From Anaerolineales bacterium (GTDB lineage Bacteria > Chloroflexota > Anaerolineae > Anaerolineales > E44-bin32): 16,490 nt of DNA. How positions within the stretch are numbered: position 1 is the first letter of the stretch; every line of letters starts with the position of its first letter. The position numbers and the translations under genes are program-made. Under the pieces are notes generated by a model. The model searched no databases and had not been told where the DNA came from. It was given only the letters and a program-made list of their open reading frames with translations. Where the stretch lies: positions 1 to 16,490 of the forward strand of contig JAHFAU010000024.1 of assembly GCA_023250385.1 (NCBI GenBank). Reading direction: 5' to 3'. Shown one piece after another: positions 13,220 through 16,490 of this stretch.

Positions 13220-14365
13220 CTACAGGGGCTTCTCGTAGATCCGGTAGGTCTTGTAGACCTTTCCGTGCATGAGCTCGATGGTCCGTCGGACTTTGTCGTT
13301 GCTCTCCAGAATCCAGCTCATCTCGCCAAATTGATAGCCTTTGCGATAGGCCGTCTCGACCAGCTGGCCCAACATCAGCGCTTCCAGTCCCTGCCCGCGG
13401 TACTCGGGAACGATGCCAAGCGCCCAGGCCCGCACCCAGGTGGCGACTTTGCGCACCTTCCAGTGCCAGAGCAGCTTCGCGAAGGTGAGCACTTCGGGGG
13501 TACCGGGGCTCGGATAGGCTAGCCGGAGCGGCTGGTTGAGATCGGGTAAGGCGATGGCGAAGCCCACCAGCTTGTGGTCACGTTCGACAATCAGTGTGAA
13601 GTCCGGGTCGATGATGGTCTTGAGTTGTTTGGCCAGCACCCCCACTTCGCGATCGGTCAGGGGGACGAACCCCCAGTTGAGCTCCCAGCTGGCGTTGTAC
13701 ATCTCTTGCACTCGATCTACTTCCCGATCGAAGTCCTTCATATTGACCGGCCGGACCTCGAGATTCCAGCGCTTGAGAATCTTCTGGCCGACCCGGCCGA
13801 CCTTTTCCGGCAGGCCGTCGTGCAATTCGGCGACGTTCACCGAGTACGCCAAGAGATCCATTGCCTTCCGGTAGCCGGCCCCTTCGAGATACCCCTGATA
13901 GCTCGGCGGGTTGTACGTCATCAGGATCCGGGGTGGATCGTCGAATCCGTCAATCAGCAGGCCCAGCTCGTCATTGGTGGAGTATTGCATCGGTCCGAGC
14001 ACTCGATCGTGGCCGGCCTGACGGGCCCAGTCCTCGGCGGTGGTTAAGAGGGCCCGGGCGGTCTCCGGCTCGTCGAGCACCTCAAAGAAACCAAAGAACC
14101 CGGATTTCTCGCCGTGCACCTGGTTGTAGAGGTGGTTGCTGAAGGCCCCAATTGTTCCGACCGCCTGGCCGTTACGCCGGGCGATGAAGAAGGTTGCCTT
14201 GGCATGCTCGAAGAATGGGTTGCGGTCCGGATCGAGAAATTGTTTTCGTTCGGAAATCAGCGGAGGAACCCAATGTGGATTGGACTTGTACACCTGCCAC
14301 GGAAAGGCGATGAATTGTTCCAGCTCGGATTTGTTTGAGACTGCGCTGATCTTGAGTTCTGGCAT
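13220..14365 (-). CDS. GNAT-related acetyltransferase-like protein (YghO-type)
   Basis: The protein has 381 residues. The blocks F-P-W-Q-V-Y-K-S-N-P-H-W-V-P-P-L (21-36), N-P-F-F-E-H-A (49-55), G-F-F-G-F-F-E (89-95), G-P-M-Q-Y-S-T-N-D-E-L-G (124-135) and Y-N-P-P-S-Y (151-156) are the hallmark of a widespread double GNAT-like family (YghO and relatives). A C-terminal GNAT site is visible as A-L-G-I-V-P-E-Y-R-G-Q-G-L-E-A (315-329). The substrate is unknown; no catalytic claim is made. The ATG 14365 lies about 17 bases after the expected transcription start and lacks a clear Shine-Dalgarno. It is transcribed toward nfeD, with 77 bases between. Confidence 0.85.
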   Translation of the reverse strand: MPELKISAVSNKSELEQFIAFPWQVYKSNPHWVPPLISERKQFLDPDRNPFFEHAKATFFIARRNGQAVGTIGAFSNHLYNQVHGEKSGFFGFFEVLDEPETARALLTTAEDWARQAGHDRVLGPMQYSTNDELGLLIDGFDDPPRILMTYNPPSYQGYLEGAGYRKAMDLLAYSVNVAELHDGLPEKVGRVGQKILKRWNLEVRPVNMKDFDREVDRVQEMYNASWELNWGFVPLTDREVGVLAKQLKTIIDPDFTLIVERDHKLVGFAIALPDLNQPLRLAYPSPGTPEVLTFAKLLWHWKVRKVATWVRAWALGIVPEYRGQGLEALMLGQLVETAYRKGYQFGEMSWILESNDKVRRTIELMHGKVYKTYRIYEKPL

Positions 14366-14388
14366 TGCGACCGGGGATTGGCTCGAGG

Positions 14389-14417
14389 ATTATAGCTTCT
14401 GGGATTGAAATGGTAAA
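14389..14417 (-). promoter_or_regulatory. Near-consensus sigma-70-type promoter for the large GNAT gene
   Basis: On the minus strand TTTACC (complement of 14412-14417, four of six to TTGACA), a 17-base spacer and a perfect TATAAT (complement of 14389-14394) give the best promoter in the window. The expected start leaves a leader of about 17 bases before ATG 14365. The whole gap to the divergent Lgt-like gene is only 78 bases. Confidence 0.65.
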
Positions 14418-14443
14418 CTTCCCGGCGCCCGCTGGAACCAGCC

Positions 14444-15163
14444 ATGTCGAACGCTTATCCGTTGGCCTTTGCAGCGGGCGCACTGCTCGGGTTGCTGTGG
14501 CTGGGCCTCGCACCGCTCGAGCGACAGACCGGGGCCGACGATTCGGTTGCCCGGATTGACGCCGGGTTGGTCGCCTTGTTCGCCGGGCTATTGGGCGGGC
14601 GGCTCGCTTACGTTCTCACTCACTGGGGGTACTACGGCAGCCGAGTCATCGAATCCATCTGGTTTTGGCGGGGTGGACTGAGCTGGGCTGGCGGGGCGCT
14701 GGCCGCCTTGATGGGGTTGGCGGTTTACGACCGGCTGACCCGCCGGCCATTCTGGGCCGCGGCCGATGCGCTGGCGATCCCGGCCGCAACCCTGGGAGCG
14801 ACCAGCTGGCTGGGGTGCCTGATCGACGCCTGCGCTTATGGGCGGAGGGCCTCCGCCGGGCTACTGACCCCGCCGGCTCCCGACTTACTCGGGAACCTGG
14901 CTCCCCGCTGGCCGACGCAGGCAATCGGAGGAGTGTATTCCCTGCTTATCGTGCTCCTGCTGTTTCGATTGGCGCAACGTGACCTACGCTCGGGTCTGCT
15001 GGCCGCCATCGCCCTCTCGCTGCTCTCCGCCGGTCCGTTGGCGCTCGCCTGGATCCGGGGCGATCCGATGCCGGTGATGGCCGGATTGCGCCTCGATGGG
15101 GTGGCCTCCGCCGCGCTGCTGGCGCTCGGGCTGTTCGGGGTGGTACTGAGAATTCGGGCGTGA
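14444..15163 (+). CDS. Divergent Lgt-like polytopic membrane protein
   Basis: The protein has 239 residues and about seven hydrophobic segments. The order of blocks follows prolipoprotein diacylglyceryl transferase: G-G-R-L-A-Y-V-L-T-H-W-G-Y-Y (51-64), R-G-G-L-S-W-A-G-G (76-84), then S-W-L-G-C-L-I-D-A-C-A-Y-G-R-R (121-135), and R-W-P-T-Q-A-I-G-G-V-Y-S (155-166), where Lgt has its H-P-T-Q-x-Y-E. Lgt attaches diacylglycerol to lipobox Cys. The Lgt stretch G-R-x-G-N-F-x-N is replaced here by a segment with two Cys (125 and 130) and no Asn, and the protein is shorter than usual Lgt. It may be a paralogue with a different job. ATG 14444 has a weak Shine-Dalgarno. It overlaps the nitrilase gene by four bases (GTGA). 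Confidence 0.65.
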   Translation: MSNAYPLAFAAGALLGLLWLGLAPLERQTGADDSVARIDAGLVALFAGLLGGRLAYVLTHWGYYGSRVIESIWFWRGGLSWAGGALAALMGLAVYDRLTRRPFWAAADALAIPAATLGATSWLGCLIDACAYGRRASAGLLTPPAPDLLGNLAPRWPTQAIGGVYSLLIVLLLFRLAQRDLRSGLLAAIALSLLSAGPLALAWIRGDPMPVMAGLRLDGVASAALLALGLFGVVLRIRA

Positions 15164-16035
15164 TCACGGTCGCGTTGGCCCAGATCGACACCCGGTTGGG
15201 TGAAGTTCAGTCCAATCTGGACAAGCACCTGGCCAGGATCGAGGCGGCCCGCCAGGCCGGGGCGGATCTGGTGGTCTTCCCGGAGCTCTCGCTGACCGGG
15301 TATCAGCTGCAAGACCTGACCCCCACCGTCGCCCGGAGAGCGGCGGCCGAGGATCCGGTCTTCAAGCCGCTGCTTGCGGCGAGCCGCAAGCTCGACATCC
15401 TGCTGGGATTTGTCGAATCCGACGACCGGCACCGGGTCTTCAATTCTGCCGCCTACCTTTCCCAGGGCGAGTTCGTGCATGTGCACCGCAAGGTCTATCT
15501 CCCGACTTACGGGATGTTCGATGAGGGCCGCTTCTTCGCCTGGGGCGATCAGATCCGGGCCTTCGACACCCGCTTCGGACGGTTTGGAAACTTGATCTGC
15601 GAAGACTTCTGGCACGCCTCCCCTCCTTACTTGCTCTGGCTGGATGGGGCGGACGTATTCCTCTTCATGTCGGCTTCACCTGGCCGCGGCCTGGACTCGG
15701 AGCCGGCGCTCGAATCGGCGCGCTGGGTAGAGCATGTCACGCAGGCCTATGCCAGTCTGTTCACCTCGTTTGTGGGCAATGTCGGCCGGGTAGGGTTTGA
15801 GGATGGGCTCGGTTTTTGGGGCGGTTCGACGATGTTCGATCCGCAGGGTGACTTGCTGGTCCGGGCCCCTTACCACGAGGAATCGCTCACCCTGGCCGAG
15901 TTGGATCTTGAGCAGCTGCAGCGGGCCCGGGCCCGACTGCCGCTGCTGCGCGATGAACGAACCGCGCTCGTCTATCGAGAACTGACCCGCATCTTGGAAG
16001 AAGATCCCAGTCGAGGCTTCCGTGAAGGCGAATGA
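15160..16035 (+). CDS. Nitrilase-family glutaminase, probable NAD+ synthetase amidase subunit
   Basis: The 291-residue carbon-nitrogen hydrolase has the full triad: Glu42 in F-P-E-L-S-L-T-G-Y, Lys111 in H-R-K-V-Y-L-P-T-Y, and Cys147 in L-I-C-E-D-F-W. These motifs are those of the glutaminase half of glutamine-dependent NAD+ synthetases, which release ammonia from Gln and pass it to the synthetase. The start is GTG 15160, overlapping the Lgt-like stop (GTGA). Its 3' end overlaps the start of nadE by 14 bases, supporting the pairing. In most organisms with this pathway the two activities sit in one polypeptide of about 540-680 residues; here the frames are separate. A general omega-amidase role is the alternative. 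Confidence 0.85.
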   Translation: MITVALAQIDTRLGEVQSNLDKHLARIEAARQAGADLVVFPELSLTGYQLQDLTPTVARRAAAEDPVFKPLLAASRKLDILLGFVESDDRHRVFNSAAYLSQGEFVHVHRKVYLPTYGMFDEGRFFAWGDQIRAFDTRFGRFGNLICEDFWHASPPYLLWLDGADVFLFMSASPGRGLDSEPALESARWVEHVTQAYASLFTSFVGNVGRVGFEDGLGFWGGSTMFDPQGDLLVRAPYHEESLTLAELDLEQLQRARARLPLLRDERTALVYRELTRILEEDPSRGFREGE

Positions 16036-16490
16036 GATCAGCTTAACGATCAACACCGATCTGGCCCGCAAAATCCTGACCGGGTTCATTCGGAGCGAGA
16101 CGACTCGGAGCGGACACCCGCGGGCGGTGGTCGGGCTGTCCGGCGGAGTTGACTCCGCCCTGGCCTGCATGTTGGCGGCGGAGGCGTTGGGTGCTGAGAA
16201 CGTGCTGGCGGTCCGCCTGCCTTATACCAGCTCCGCGCCCGACTCGCTGGAGCACGCCGGGCTGGTGATTCAGGCGACCGGAGTACTGGAAAAGACCGTC
16301 TCGATCACCGCAGCCGTCGATGACTTATTAAAGGAAGTCCCAGCGCAGGATCGAATCCGACGGGGAAATGTGATGGCCCGCACCCGCATGACCGTGCTCT
16401 ATGATCAGTCGGCCGCGTTTGGCGGTTTGGTGATCGGCACCGGCAACAAGACCGAGATCTTGCTGGGGTACACCACCCAATTCGGCGACG
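16022..16490 (+). CDS. nadE: NH3-type NAD+ synthetase, 3' end cut by the window
   Basis: 156 codons are visible and the frame is open at the window end. The ATP-pyrophosphatase P-loop S-G-G-V-D-S is at 40-45, followed by G-N-V-M-A-R-T-R-M (115-123) and G-T-G-N-K-T-E-I-L-L-G-Y (139-150), which identify NadE. The enzyme adenylates nicotinic acid adenine dinucleotide and amidates it to NAD+. It starts at GTG 16022 with GAGG six bases ahead and overlaps the nitrilase gene by 14 bases in another frame. An in-window N-terminal glutaminase domain is absent, so it relies on ammonia or on the partner glutaminase. The C-terminus cannot be judged. Confidence 0.93.
   Translation, partial: MKANEISLTINTDLARKILTGFIRSETTRSGHPRAVVGLSGGVDSALACMLAAEALGAENVLAVRLPYTSSAPDSLEHAGLVIQATGVLEKTVSITAAVDDLLKEVPAQDRIRRGNVMARTRMTVLYDQSAAFGGLVIGTGNKTEILLGYTTQFGD

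Noticed and set aside
14836..15615. Minus-strand frame of 259 codons opposite the Lgt-like and nitrilase genes
   Set aside because: The plus-strand frames carry catalytic motifs and operon overlaps; the minus frame is a mirror of their codon pattern.
1..16490. CRISPR arrays, tRNA, rRNA, insertion sequences, toxin-antitoxin or defence genes
   Set aside because: No regularly spaced repeats, cloverleaf-like segments, transposase motifs or defence-type domains were found on either strand by eye.

Overview
The window is G+C-rich bacterial chromosome, densely packed with genes. No rRNA, tRNA, CRISPR array, insertion sequence or phage gene was seen. Pro/Thr-rich linkers in exported proteins, a pentahaem cytochrome lipoprotein, a RodZ-like protein beside rplI and a DUF2085 variant suggest a member of the Chloroflexota (Anaerolineae-like), probably from an environmental assembly. 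This assignment is inference from gene content and style, not from a marker phylogeny.

Region 1 (7-8088, all minus strand). In transcription order it holds: a two-gene module of small uncharacterised membrane proteins (8088-7191); moaA of molybdenum cofactor synthesis (7028-6027), followed by a good intrinsic terminator; a YbhN/LPG-synthase-TM type membrane protein (5926-4922); an FAD-dependent amine-oxidase-like enzyme (4846-3554); a small HU/HIG-like protein (3498-3091) overlapping by four bases a five-haem cytochrome c lipoprotein (3094-1391); and a CDP-alcohol phosphatidyltransferase joined to a DoxX-like membrane tail (1224-7).

Region 2 (8089-9543) is a divergent control region with a CRP-type palindrome and a second dyad. 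It is followed on the plus strand by a DUF2085-like membrane protein and a DUF1232/YkvA-like protein, and ends in a terminator that separates convergent transcription.

Region 3 (9553-14365, minus strand) is housekeeping. In transcription order: a large GNAT-related protein with a near-consensus promoter; nfeD; an SPFH/stomatin-like protein; a RimI-like acetyltransferase; then, from its own promoter, rplI (L9) with a long acidic tail and a RodZ-like membrane HTH protein.

Region 4 (14444-16490, plus strand) is an overlapping operon: an Lgt-like membrane protein, a nitrilase-family glutaminase and the start of NH3-type nadE, cut by the window end. The last two look like a glutamine-dependent NAD+ synthetase split into two genes.

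No stretch longer than 300 bases lacks a gene. The largest gap (8089-8309) carries regulatory structure. Nothing here is a clear new defence or mobile system. The least explained parts are the 7191-8088 membrane pair with its divergent control region, the CDP-alcohol transferase/DoxX fusion and the divergent Lgt-like protein.
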